Below, piece after piece: positions 1 to 9,470 of a stretch of DNA of 26,849 bases (position 1 is its first letter; the number at the start of each line of letters is the position of its first letter). A model generated the notes under the pieces. The model was not told the DNA's origin. It saw only the letters and a program-made list of their open reading frames with translations, and did not search any database. Source of the stretch: Pavlovales sp. CCMP2436 (taxonomy: Eukaryota; Haptophyta; Pavlovophyceae; Pavlovales); assembly GCA_026770615.1 (NCBI GenBank), contig MU631586.1, positions 107,901 to 134,749 on the forward strand, in the 5' to 3' direction. The position numbers and the translations under genes were made by a program.

Positions 1-157
1 AGGCACGCAGCAGGCAATGGGCGACGCAGCGCTCAGACCAGCAAAACATTCAGAACAGTCAGACGCCAGCTTGAATCCCTATCAGTATATATATAGATAT
101 ACCAGCACAACATTCAGAACAGTCAGACGCCAGCTTGAATCCCTATCATAAATATAG
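1..157 (+). repeat. Two SINE-like 3' ends in tandem at the window edge
   Basis: Two copies of one short unit lie head to tail. The first (1 to about 100) enters from outside the window and ends in an AT-rich tail with a TATATATA run. The second (about 101-157) starts partway into the unit, at ACCAGCACAACATTC, and ends in TAAATATAGAT. Near-identical units lie inverted at 17143-17246 and 17291-17396; over the first 85 bases I count about two differences from the 17291 copy. Each unit ends just after AGCTTGAATCC, which resembles an RNA polymerase III B box. Different 5' ends with a common 3' end and AT tail fit retroposed copies. A SINE is the inference; the 3' tail of a LINE is the alternative. 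Confidence 0.6.
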
Positions 158-1386
158 ATACACCTATGTATCACCCACCAAGGGAAAATAGTACCAGCAG
201 ACAATACACTCAGAATCGCACACGGAATCACATCACTTTCCACAATCCACCAAATCGGACGCCTGAGAGGCGGCATCTCGGCTCACACAACAAGGAAAAA
301 GAGCATCTTAATAGCAAGCGCAAATGTTGGCGGCATCTCAGGACAGACTTACTAGACTCAACGCAGTCCTGCAACACAAACAGGAGTTTGACAAGGTGGA
401 ATATGACGTCCTCTTATTGCAAGAAACCAACCTGTGGGAAGAAACCCCAACTACAAATTACATTGACGGATACACTTTGTACAATGATTTCAAACCCTCC
501 AACATTAAATCTGGGTCAGGGACAGCAATAGCAATCAGAACCACTCCAACAACCAATTATATGACCCTTACAAACATCAAGACAGGGAAGGACATGGGCC
601 GTGAAGCAGCCGACCTCCTCATCACAGGCGATTTCATCCTCCAAACCCAAACAGGAGACACACCAATTATACGCACCGCATCGGGAAACCTGCAAACGTA
701 TCGACTACGTTTTCTCCAACATTGACATCAGCCAACACGTTCGACACACAAACGAAGATGAAGGTGCATCCGTAAAACCCGGCACCACAGCACACCAATC
801 AAGCATCCATTTTTGGGTAACGGCAGACATCCCTCTCAACCAACTAAATGGAGCAATTCGACCACTGGCACATAAACGGTACCAGCCATAACGCATACAT
901 CTAAACCTAGCAAACCGCGTGGAAAGAGCCAAAGCTGGGAATGCCCTAATACCGTCACTAACTAACATGCTCGACACACTTTCAACAGAGGTCAGGGAAA
1001 TCCTCATTGACAACAGCATCTTAAACAGGAAAAATACATCGCAAGAGGACTGGACGTTAGCAGTCAACCAATTAGACAGCGCACTATCATCACTTACCAA
1101 ATTTGCCATCACAGGCGTCAGGAAAGCACTCGCCCTACCCCCAATGGCTTCCAACCAGGACAAACCTGGCAAACGCATCAGATGCGTCCTAGCCTACGAG
1201 GCTAGGATCTAGCCGCTTGGTACAGCAAAGCCGCAGCAGTCTCGACACAAGTCTTAGCTGCCCGTTACAACCCCCCCCGCATCCACCCAGCCGACGCAAA
1301 CAACCCAAGAGCCAGCACACCAAGCCACACCTTAACACAATCCGACCACATGCGCAACCGGAGGGTCATGACCACATACAATGAAG
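158..1386 (+). pseudogene. LINE copy 1: APE-type endonuclease and N-terminal region (broken)
   Basis: This is the endonuclease of the LINE, of the exonuclease/endonuclease/phosphatase family that nicks target DNA to prime reverse transcription. The motif SANVGGIS near 317-340 fits the N-terminal Asn motif. LLLQETNLW carries the catalytic Glu at 423-425. ITGDF near 618-632 matches the GDFN motif but has Ile where Asn is expected. RIDYVFSN (697-720) fits the late D-Y strand, and the terminal S-D-H motif is only weakly visible (SSIHFWV). The frame changes near 320-345 and again between about 640 and 700. From 919 the ORF MERAKAGNAL continues into an unassigned linker that runs to the solo LTR, with a stop at 1210. 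Assignment rests on motif order and on the RT downstream. Confidence 0.75.
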
Positions 1387-1817
1387 TGTTAGCATTCGTA
1401 CGCGCACAGATGCGTGGACGAATGTATGGGTGCTCGAGAGCATCCACTGATGATTACCCGTTGGTACTCACATGGGGACTGGATAGTTATCCTTTCCCCA
1501 TTGCGACAACACACTTCCGGTCGGCGGCATTCGTCGTCGAGGTTGAAAGAGCTCTTAACCCAACTGACGTAAGTGGACTCATTGTGTCCAGGAAGAGTCC
1601 AGGAACAATGTGCTCCTGCAATACTAGAGTTTTTGGCCAAAGCGGCCCTTTAAACGCCGGTTACGTTTAAGAGCTTATCTCTAATTGAGATGCTCCGTAT
1701 GACCTGGCTGGGTTCGAGTAAGACTGACGCGGCTGGTCCACGCTTGGACTGCCGTGTCCAACGGTAAACCGTAACTGGCCCGTTGTGACTTCTAAGACAG
1801 GGAGAGAAATCCTATCA
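1387..1817 (-). mobile_element. Solo LTR of the copia-1 family
   Basis: The block starts TGTTAGCATTCG and ends CCTATCA, so it has TG...CA ends. It is recognisably the reverse complement of the LTRs at 2778-3199 and 8727-9140: shared blocks include the doubled CCTGGACTCTT region, GACGAATGCCGCCGACCGGA and the AAAGGATAACTATCC segment. The inner third is clearly diverged, so this is a different subfamily. It is flanked by TGAAG (1382-1386) and TTAAG (1818-1822), a 5-bp target duplication with one mismatch. Removing it joins the LINE codons ...TYNE with AIQKWE. No internal region is present, as expected after LTR-LTR recombination. It carries no ORF of its own. Confidence 0.85.
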
Positions 1818-1822
1818 TTAAG

Positions 1823-2408
1823 CAATCCAGAAATGGGAACCCAGCGACGCACTCACACTAGGCCCAGGAGGCACCCCAACACCAAACCACAAGGACCTCT
1901 ACAAAACCGGGAATTCCGCACTCCGTAATTGGCGAGACCAACTCCGCCAGAAAACCCCAGATCACACCCTAGCCTACATTGTGAAACAGAGGGCAGCCGA
2001 CCAAAACGCGCCAAAGATCTAGAAGAAGCCATCCTAGCCGAACTTTTTCGCAAGGGCACAGCAGAAGCACGCACCTTACTAAATAGACCCTACAAACACC
2101 ACAGTGCAGATCTCACGATGCTAAGAGTTAAAGCCACAGGGAAAACCACGCGAGCGACCTAACCACCATTAAGAATGAAGCAGCTGCCTACTCAGAGAGC
2201 CTCCTAAACCCACAACAACCACCCCCATTACACGCAACCACAGACACCACAAGACCCTAGGAAAGCTCAGCAATCTGGCAAACCTGCCTCTCAAGCTGGA
2301 ATGAAGAAAACACAAAGGAAGTCTGTGCACTAGCCACCGAAGCAGAAGTTCATAAATTAATCCACAAGGGGAAACCAACGGAGCCCCAGGCCTCGATGGC
2401 ATCCAATA
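1823..2408 (+). pseudogene. LINE copy 1: linker between endonuclease and RT, RT start
   Basis: The LINE resumes here in frame after the solo LTR (AIQKWEPSDALTLGPGG...). The reading moves between two frames near 2000-2020 and meets stops near 2158, and I recognise no domain in the linker. The 3' end encodes VHKLIHKG followed by GAPGLDGIQY. This matches the usual start of LINE reverse transcriptases, where a K-x-x-x-A-P-G-x-D-G-I motif opens the fingers region. The MITE then interrupts it at 2409, after TA. It is a relic: stops within the linker mean no continuous protein. Confidence 0.7.
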
Positions 2409-2573
2409 CAGGGGATCGCGGGCAATAAGAAATCGTCGCGTTAAGAAATTGAGCCTTTTTTTTGCATTGTTTGTATGTAATGAAAGAAAATTTAAGCATA
2501 GTTTGTACGTAATTTGCTAAGAAACTCAGCCTCAACCTCAAAAAGCGCCGTTCTTATTGCCCGAGATCCCCTG
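2409..2573. mobile_element. MITE, 165 bp, TA target duplication
   Basis: Both ends carry the same inverted repeat. The left begins CAGGGGATCGCGGGCAATAA and the right end read in reverse begins CAGGGGATCTCGGGCAATAA; they match at 22 of 23 positions. TA precedes the left end (2407-2408) and follows the right end (2574-2575), as for Tc1/mariner-type elements. Removing it and one TA rejoins GIQY to GVLKLM in the LINE RT. The inside is AT-rich with a T8 run and codes for nothing. Non-autonomous status is certain from size; the superfamily is inferred only from the TA. Confidence 0.88.
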
Positions 2574-2575
2574 TA

Positions 2576-2777
2576 CGGAGTGCTGAAGCTCATGCTTTTC
2601 GCTGATGACCTCGCCGCAGAGCAAGCATCGAAACGCGGGATTTTTTACCAACCAGACCGAGTCAAAATCTTCCTTACCAACATAGCAAACTGCCTCCTCA
2701 AGACACCCAGGCTACCAAGCAAGTGACCAAAGCAGAGGTCGTCTATTTTCATAAGAAAGGTGACCCCTTAGACTTGA
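2576..2777 (+). pseudogene. LINE copy 1: RT fingers segment before copia-1
   Basis: Continues the RT after the MITE: GVLKLMLFADDLAAEQ... to CLLKTPRLPSK, then VVYFHKKGDPLDL. The K-K-G-D-P motif is typical of the second RT block in LINEs and is followed, across the copia insertion, by TNYRGIAL. There is a TGA between LPSK and the next segment with a frame change. The string LFADDL near 2598-2615 looks like the catalytic YxDD motif, but its position upstream of the KKGDP/NYRGI block shows it is coincidental. The true motif is at 10696-10707. Confidence 0.75.
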
Positions 2778-3199
2778 TGTTAGAATATACCTCTATCGGC
2801 ATCACACAGCAGGCTAGTTACGGTATATGCTGAGTACAGGTGCGCGGCTCGAGCTCGAGGCGCCCTGCGGCAGATGACTAATCAATTGCACACAAACTTG
2901 CACAAGCAAAGATAGACGGAGCGGTTCCTTAAACGTAACCGAGTTTATAGGGCGATCCCTAAAAACTCTAGGTACGGTTGAAACATTCTCATCCTGGACT
3001 CTTCCTGGACTCTATGAGTCCTCTTCCGATAGTTGGGTTAAGAGCCTTCTTATCCCCGTCGACGAATGCCGCCGACCGGAAGTGCGTCGTCGCAATGGGG
3101 GAAAGGATAACTATCCAATAAAACCCCCTGTGAGTGCTCTCGAATACTCACACACATCCGTCCACGCTCAAGAGCGCACAGGCCACACGAATGCAAACA
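2778..3199 (-). repeat. Copia-1 3' LTR
   Basis: 422 bp, from TGTTAGAATATA to GAATGCAAACA as read on the + strand. Relative to its partner it carries a 4-bp and an 8-bp indel plus scattered substitutions. The terminal CTAACA has changed to CAAACA. It contains the GCTCGAGCTCGAGGCGC palindromic GC box shared with the other copies. Confidence 0.92.
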
Positions 3200-3211
3200 C
3201 CCCCCCGCGAC

Positions 3212-4395
3212 TCACGGCGTGGGGACTGCAGCCACATGGTGCATGATGACGTCGACGTGCCGATGGAAAATCGTCGTCGCCTTGGTAATGATGTCCGCGC
3301 GGTTGAGATCGGCGTGGATCTTTATGACCTTGATCAAGCCATTCTCGTGCGCCACACGGATGTAGTGAAACTTCACATCGATGTGCTTCGATCGTTTGTG
3401 GTGGACCGGATTCTTGACCAGGTCGATCATGCCCTGGTTATCCTCGTAGATGGTGGTGGGGCCTGTCTCCGGCTGATGGAGGAAAGACGCCAGCCTTCGA
3501 AGATAAGCCAGCTCGCGGCAGCACTCGCTGAGGGCGATGTACTCGGACTCGCAAGTCGAGAGTGCAATGACCGACTGCAGGCTTGAGTGCCACGCGATGG
3601 GCGTGCCGTTGTACATAACTATGTAACCGGTCGTGGAGCGCCGCTCCACTCTGTCGTTGGCCCAGTCGGCGTCAGCGAACGCCGAGAGGCCGGGATGTAC
3701 ACCGTCCGACTCGCAGCGGAGTAGCAGTCCTAGGCGTAGGGTGCCCTTCAGGTACCACAGCACCCGCTTGGCGCTGAGCATATCGCACACCTTTGGTGTG
3801 CTCATTCGCCTTGCCAGCGAGTTGGTGGCGTGCGCCAGGTCGGGTCGGCAGGTCGTCATGGCGAACATGATCGCACCCATGATCTCCTGGTATGTCTTCA
3901 GGTCTTTCTTGTTGAGCAACTGCTCATCAAGCTCGGCGAAGTTGTCCTTCTCGGCCTCCGGCGTCCGGGCCGGCTTGCTCTCGGCCATGCCGAATCTGTC
4001 GAGGATCCCTCTGAGATAAGTCCCGAGGTGCATGTACATCCCTCTGGGGGTGTACTCGAACTGTGCGCCCAGTAACTTCCCAAGCTCGTCCTGCACCTTC
4101 AGGGTGTAGTGCTTCGCGAGGTCTACCGCGAGCTCGTCGATCGCCTTCGGGTTACCCGTCAGGTTGAGCAAAAGTAGGTCGTCTACGAAGTTGCCGGCGA
4201 TGATCACGTCTCCACACGGTGCAATCTTGATGAAGATACACGGTGCGCCCTCACAGGGCACGAATCCATGTTGAAGTAAGCGTGCTTGATGGCGTCGGTA
4301 CCATGCGCGGCCCGACTGTTTGAGACCCATCTGTGCTTTGATGGCCTCAGCAACGATGATGTACCCCGGCGGGGCCGTCGTCTACGCCACATAGC
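3212..4395 (-). pseudogene. Copia-1 reverse transcriptase C-terminus and RNase H
   Basis: This is the best preserved coding part of copia-1. The frame opens after a stop near 4392 and reads GLKQSGRAWYRRH, the conserved block after the first RT catalytic site, then NFVDDLL, the YxDD catalytic motif with Phe for Tyr (near 4170-4190). RNase H follows with all four expected acids visible: FADADWA, STCESEY, YEDNQ and DLNRADIITK, plus the HHKRSKHIDVKFHYIR block. It ends at 3212, a dozen bases from the LTR, as usual for copia pol. The RNase H looks chemically intact; upstream stops stop the whole polyprotein from being made. Confidence 0.9.
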
Positions 4396-5400
4396 CAGCT
4401 GGCAGGGCGAAGAGAGGGCGGTCTCCCTCCTCAAGGTTGGACGTCAGGTAGGTGTCCGAGACATCTCCTTTTCAGAAGATCTTGACCTAGGCGTGCTTCA
4501 GGTTGGGTCGGCGCTTGCCGTCCATCTTAGCATCAATCGCCATGAGAAGACGAACTTGCTCGCTCCTGATGGAGGGAGAGAACACCTCGCTTTAGTCAAT
4601 TCCCTCACGCTGGTAGTTGCCCATCACCACCATGCGTGCCTTCCAACGGGTGATCTCGCTCGTCTTGTCCGACTTGGCCTCGTAGACCCATTGTGACGGC
4701 AGTACTCTGGTACCAGCCTTCACCACCTTTTCGTTGAAGGTGTTGAGGTTTCGATGCGCTACCAGGTTGGACTCCATCGCCTCACGCCACTTGTCTGCGT
4801 TGGGCGATGCTCTCGCCTGGCGGAAGTTGCGCAGGAGGGTGACCGGGACCCCCTTGTGCGTAATGCCTATTGCCGCTCGGGCAGACGCCAGCTTAGTGTT
4901 CTTGGCCTTGCTCCTCGAAGCCCTGTCCCGCCTCAGCGGGTCGTGCCCCTTGGGCGGGCTTGGATCGGGTTCGCCTCTACGAGGCCCGTCTCCCCTTCTA
5001 TCTCTCCAACATTCTTGCTCGCACGCTTGTGAGGCCATCACGACGGTCCAGTTCCTCCTCCGTGTCCTTACCACTCGTGCTCGAATCGTCATCCGAGTAG
5101 AGGATTGGTCTGTCAACGGGGGCGGAGCCTTTGTCGGTGGCTGTCACAGGCTTGCCGGTGGTCGTTTTGACCTGCTTGTTGGAGTCGCGCGGGATGGGAG
5201 CTTGATCGCTCCTCTTCTCGCTCGAGATTCCCTCGAACGAGTCGATGTTCACCCTCCAAGGAGTGTGTATCCCCCCCCGCGACCAGCTCTCTCTCGTCGA
5301 TCTGTACGTGCCGAGAGAAGTTCACCGTGCCGTCTGCTAAGAGGACAATGTACCCAAGGATCAAACGCATGGAATCTCCATATTGCACGCCATCCCTCCG
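4396..5400 (-). pseudogene. Copia-1 integrase tail and RT N-terminal half (broken)
   Basis: Read leftwards: ILGYIVLLADGTVNFSRHV is the end of the integrase region, followed by an acidic low-complexity linker (SDDDSSTSGKDTEEELD), then the RT start with DKWREAMESNL and RWKARMVVMGNYQ. A TAA at 4592-4594 stops the frame just before SEVFSPSIRSEQVRLL. In the block that normally reads D-V-K-x-A-F-L, the coding strand gives stop-VKIF-stop, so a nonsense codon sits where the first catalytic Asp is expected. Several frame changes occur across the linker. Dead RT. Confidence 0.8.
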
Positions 5401-6505
5401 TAGCCCAGAATGAATCCCCGTTTCATTAGGAGGCCGAGCTTGCCGCTCTTCTTTCGGGCCGGGCCGATGAGGAGCATCCTGCATGAAGCTCCGAACACGG
5501 CTAGGTGTTTAGCTGTCGGTCGTCTGCCGAAGAAAATCTCATGCGGCGAGACCCAGATGCGAACGTTGTCTCGTACGATCTGCTGTGATGCGAGCATATT
5601 GCGAGCCACGCAGGCATGTCGCATCGCCCAGTGCCAGTGCCTGTTTGGCACGTTGGACATGGCCAAGATTGCTCTCGTATCTGCCGAGAGGGTCCCGATG
5701 TAGCGCTGGACCTTGCCGTTGGATTCCGGCGTGTCGTGCGCTGAGGCCACATTCGCTGACAATCCAAACTCAGTCAAGAGATCATCAATGTCCTTCGAGT
5801 TGAGGTTCGTGCCTCCATCCGTATTAATTCTCCGTTGCCCAAAACCCGGGCGAGAAGGAGGTGTGCGCCCAAGTTAGCGTGGATGCCGAGCTCCAGGAAC
5901 CACAGTCGTAGTAGACGTGCAATCCCCCTCATATGTTTTTCGAAGTAAACCCAACCCCGGTTCGAAGCGTCATCTAGACAGACGAGGCCATATCGCATCC
6001 CTAAGGAACTCCCATCGGTGCCGACGGGCAGGTTCACTTTTGATATCGTTAAGATATCTAAATGAGTTATCTGACCCGGTAGCTCCGCCCTAGGAATAGG
6101 TACGGAGAAGATTAACTTTTGCATGCGCGCGTCAGTCAGAGTGCAGAGAGCAGCCTGTCGTGGCTGTCTGCTGTCCATGTCCAGGACAGATCCGCTCAAG
6201 AGCGAGGGCTGAAGCAACTGCTTGTTAGCGATGCCCAATCTCGTCGACCAAAGAGCTAGGCAGTCGTCTTCTGCCGCAAGCTTGCGGCGGGACGGTGCTT
6301 CCAGCTCGGTGCCAGACGTGGGCCTTAGGTGTTTGGGTGGAGGTCCGCTTGTGTCCTCTTCCCCAGGCGGTCGAAGATCTGCTGAGACGGCACCCTCGAC
6401 TGCACGCCCCGCCTCCCTGATTGCCTCTGCCCGTGGTGCCTCTGGCGAAGCCACGGCCACGGGTGGTAGCGTCGCCACAACAGCCTCTTCCGCCGTACCC
6501 CCCAT
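5361..6505 (-). pseudogene. Copia-1 GAG-pre-integrase and integrase core (broken, E to Q)
   Basis: From 6505 leftwards there is a disordered Ala/Pro-rich stretch, then LWSTRLGIANKQLLQ, the GAG-pre-integrase motif. Both expected zinc-binding His are lost (Ser and Ile instead), and only one Cys of the CxxC remains. The integrase core shows the first Asp in HLDIL (6051-6065) and, after a frame change near 5830-5870, the second Asp in NTDGG (5811-5825). The third catalytic residue should be the Glu of NG-x-x-E-R, but the sequence reads NGKVQRYIGTL, with Gln encoded at 5706-5708. The enzyme would be inactive even without the frameshift. Confidence 0.85.
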
Positions 6506-6639
6506 GCGGCTTGGCAGTGGTGGTGTATGCGGCGTATCCCTTCCCAGCGGAGGAGGGCTGCCCCATGGGCACGGGGTAGTGCCGTGGCGGGAGCTGATCT
6601 CCCGGCATGTGGATGGTGGCCTGCATCATTGACTACTCG

Positions 6640-7380
6640 TCCAGGCCAATCACTACTCCTCCCTGCTTGGAGAAGTCCACTGTCGCCCCCGTCGGCTTGA
6701 AAGCGACTGTAGTGCCCTCGGCCGTGAAAGCTTGCACGGCAAGGAGGGGCATCTCCATGCTCGGAGCTGCCCAGCAGAGCATGCGCACTCGTGGCGCCTG
6801 TGCGCGCGCACTTCAGGTCCATCAAGAGCATACCTTTCTCCTTAATCTCCAGTATGCGATCATCGCCCCATCGGACGCGGTCCTTCATCTTTATCCTGGA
6901 GTGGAGCAGTTCTCTCGATGCCATACTCACTGTGGCACCGGAGTCGAACACAGCGTGTGTGGGGACGGTGAAACTGTCACCGTCCACGCGGCGTGCATCG
7001 TGCTGCGTCGGCGCTCGGTTGCGTGCGTCCGTGCTGTCAGGGTAGCTGAATCGCCGGTAGTGCAAGTCGAGATCCGACACGGGCCTCGACTCGAAGTGCG
7101 CGTTGCAGGCGTCGCCGTTCTCGGCGTCTGCCCTGCGCGCCTTCTCGAGCCCCGTCCTTAAGTCGATCTTGCGGCGTTGGTCGGTGTCCTCGTCCGAGTC
7201 GCTGCTCAGCTCCTCCTCCCAGGAGAAGATGGCGCGCACCCGCCGCTCGGGCGGGTGGCACACCCGGCGGATAGTGATCACGTCCGCATCGGGGAAGCCC
7301 ATGTCACGCAGAACTGCTGCGCTGTGCTTCTCCCCGACCCACTCACTCCGCGAGTAGAACGATTGTCGAAGCGCACGTGT
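6640..7380 (-). pseudogene. Copia-1 aspartic protease region
   Basis: The frame reads SEWVGEKHSAAVLRDMGFP..., an acidic segment, then THAVFDSGATVSM. DSGAT (6931-6945) is the aspartic protease active site that dimerises to cut the Gag-Pol polyprotein. The frame runs open to about 6325, but the text after about 6790 is an out-of-frame His/Arg-rich reading. The real coding probably shifts to the frame containing MEMPLLAVQAFTAEG. This is a typical single-residue indel in a dead element. Confidence 0.85.
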
Positions 7381-8727
7381 GGAGGTCATTGTCCTCGTCG
7401 CGCACGATCTGGATGTAGCGCAGCGTCTTCGCGAGGAGCTGTCCCAGCTTCTCGGCCACTTTTGCGTTGAGGCTGACGCGTGGGTCGAGCAGAAGACCCA
7501 CACGGTCTGGCTTGCGGTCGTCAGCCTTGATGTTGCTGTCGAACCATGCACTCGGCTTTGCGACCGGAGGACATCGGAAGTTGCGGCGGTGGAAGTCTAG
7601 CAGCCCCAGCAAGCTGTCTACTTGCAGGGGCTTGATCGGCTCCTCATCGTCGTTGTCAGAGTCGGAGTTCTATTTTAGCTCTTGCACACCCTCGTCCGCC
7701 AGCTGCGGTCGCGGTGCGTTGCCTATCGGCGCGCTCCCCAGCTGGGGTGGCGTCTGCGGCCTCGGTGCGCGTGGCTACGGCAAACCTCCCAGCTGGGTAG
7801 GCTGCGGCAGCGACGGCATCGGTGCGTGTGTCGGCGGCACGCCGTCGTCTGAATCTTGGTTTTCGAAAATAAACCTTTCGAGGTCAAAAGCCCCAACTCC
7901 CCTCGAGTAGGCGTCTTCCGTTGGTTACACTCCAAGGCACACCACTGTCTGTGATCTGACCCCAGCAGTTTTCTTGGAACCCATCTCGTTGGTCTCAGCC
8001 AAAGGCGTGTTGGAAAGGAACCAAGGCTTGTTCTGAACCCACAAAGGCTTGTTGAGGAATCCGCATGAAGACTCTATGTCCTCGCACGTAGGCTTGTTGA
8101 GGGCGAGGAAAGGCTTGTTCTTCTCCCTCAAAGTCAGAAAGTCGAGGCCCACCTTGTAGTCCTCGGACGAAGGCTTTCTCGCGTCTCCCCCGTGCGGCTA
8201 CCACCGCGTCACAGGCAGCCAACAGGCTGTCCGCCTCTGCCAGCAGAAAGAACTTGTCTACTGGAGAAATGGAGTCCAGGGCGTAGCGGAGAGATTTTAC
8301 CTGCCGTGTCACCCCCTCTGCCTCTCCCCACACCTCACCCGCCCTGACTACTAGAAGGGCTATCTTGCTCTTATAGTTTGCAGATAGTGTGTGGGTAGAA
8401 ATAGGCAGAGGGCAAAGCACCTCTCCGTTCGGCTCTGGCTCGAGCTCGAGCGTCCGCTCATGCTGCCGCAGCCGCTCGTGCGGCGCGAGCTGCGGCGCGT
8501 GCGGCTCGTCCAGCGTCTCGAGCGGCTAGACCAGCGGCTTTCGCGGCTCCCGGGGATGCCCGGGTGCACCAGGTGCTGCTCATCCATCGGCGTGCCAAGC
8601 TTGGCCGGCAAGAGCTGCGGTTGGTCGTTGGTGAGATCTCCGTCACCACTTTGTCATAAGGATCCGAGTTGGAGGTCAACCCAGGAGGCGGCTTAAGCTT
8701 AAGCCCGCCCCCCCGGTATGTCGACAT
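7343..8727 (-). pseudogene. Copia-1 gag (heavily degraded)
   Basis: The region between the 5' LTR and the protease should encode Gag. A possible start, MSTYRGGGLKLKPPPG, begins at 8727, so the A of its ATG is the last base of the LTR. The reading then moves through at least four frames: PYDKVVTEIS, then KSKIALLVVRAGEVW...VDKFFLLAEADSLLAACD (8420-7995), an NKP-repeat stretch (LREKNKPFLALNKP, 8152-7925), and VGLLLDPRVSLNAKVAEKL (7612-7343). I find no CCHC knuckle. Identity rests on position and length, since no diagnostic Gag motif survives. A GGCTTAAGCTTAAGCC perfect palindrome sits at 8690-8705. Confidence 0.6.
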
Positions 8728-9140
8728 GTTAGAATATATCTCTATCGGCATCACACAGCAGGCCATTTATGGTATCTGCTAAGTACAGGTGCGCGGCTCG
8801 AGCTCGAGGCGCCCCGCGGCAGATGACTAATCAATTGCACACACTTGCACAAGCAAAGATGGACGGAGCGGTTTCTTAAACGTAACCGAGTCTATAGGGC
8901 GATCCCTAAAAACCCTAGGTGCGGTAAGGAGCATTCTCATCCTGGACGCTTCCTGGACTCTATGAGTCCGCTTCCGATAGTTGAGTTAAGAGCTTTCTTA
9001 TTTTCATCGACGAATGCCGCCGCCCGAAAGTGTGTCGTCGCAATGGGGAAAAGGATAAGTATCCAATAAAAACCCCTGTGAGTACCCTCAAATACTCGCA
9101 CACATCCGTCCACGCTCAAGAGCGCACACGAATGCTAACA
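8727..9140 (-). repeat. Copia-1 5' LTR
   Basis: 414 bp, TGTTAGAATATA...CGAATGCTAACA, with perfect 6-bp terminal inverted repeats TGTTAG/CTAACA. Followed by the CTTGA target duplication. It aligns with 2778-3199 throughout. Confidence 0.93.
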
Positions 9141-9145
9141 CTTGA

Positions 9146-9468
9146 CCAACTACAGAGGCATTGCCCTCCAAAGCATCCTTTACAAACTCGCAGCAGCGCA
9201 CACTGCAGACCGCATCATGAAAGCAGTGCGCAGTCATGAACTAATACACGCCGCATAAGGAGCCACACGGGCCAAAAGCAACTCCGGCCTACAAGCAGCA
9301 GGCTTAAAATCCATAATGATGCATGCCAAGCAGAATAACAAAGAACTTCACATCGCCTTCTGCGACATAGTCAAGGCTTTCGACAAAGTCTCGCAAGCTG
9401 CACTAACAAAGACGCTCAAATTACACGGTTTCCCCGAAGAAATCATCCAATAAGTCGAAAATCTATAC
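9146..9468 (+). pseudogene. LINE copy 1: RT palm blocks after copia-1
   Basis: Opens with NYRGIALQSILYKL, the block joining directly to KKGDPLDL at 2777 once copia-1 and one CTTGA are removed. Then SNSGLQAAGLKSI and FCDIVKAFDKVSQAAL follow; the D-x-x-x-A-F-D motif near 9362-9387 carries the first catalytic Asp of the RT. LHGFPEEIIQ and VENLY match the next LINE RT block. Two in-frame TAA codons (near 9257 and 9451) interrupt it. The next insertion begins immediately after the Tyr codon at 9466-9468. Confidence 0.85.
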
Positions 9469-9470
9469 AT

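Larger units (their letters stand above)
2778..9140 (-). mobile_element. Copia-1: full-length Ty1/copia LTR retrotransposon, 6363 bp
   Basis: Two direct LTRs (2778-3199 and 8727-9140), TG...CA ends and identical flanking CTTGA (2773-2777 and 9141-9145) define the element. Its genes read leftwards in the copia order gag, protease, integrase, reverse transcriptase, RNase H. My hand comparison gives about 90-91% LTR identity, so the insertion is not recent, in line with many stops and frameshifts. The polypurine tract is the C run at 3200-3208, read as G on the coding strand, next to the 3' LTR. I cannot identify a convincing primer-binding site: the 5' LTR is followed by TGTCGACATACC rather than a TGG start. 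Confidence 0.93.

Noticed and set aside
1705..1725. GGTTCGAGTAA as a tRNA T-loop or Pol III B box
   Set aside because: The last bases do not fit the consensus, no tRNA cloverleaf can be drawn around it, and it lies inside the solo LTR.
2590..2620. LFADDLA read as the RT catalytic YxDD motif
   Set aside because: It lies upstream of the KKGDP/NYRGIAL block, where no catalytic motif belongs in LINE RTs. WMDD at 10696-10707, after GCKQGCPMSP, is in the right place.
3134..3586. + strand ORF across the copia-1 LTR and RNase H
   Set aside because: It overlaps a well-supported RNase H on the - strand and starts inside the LTR. The sequence looks like a reverse reading (FVVDRILDQVDHALVILVD).
8458..8766. 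Ala-rich protein end (AARAAARAARAAAAA)
   Set aside because: It arises from reading GC-rich gag sequence out of frame; the true gag frame changes before this part.
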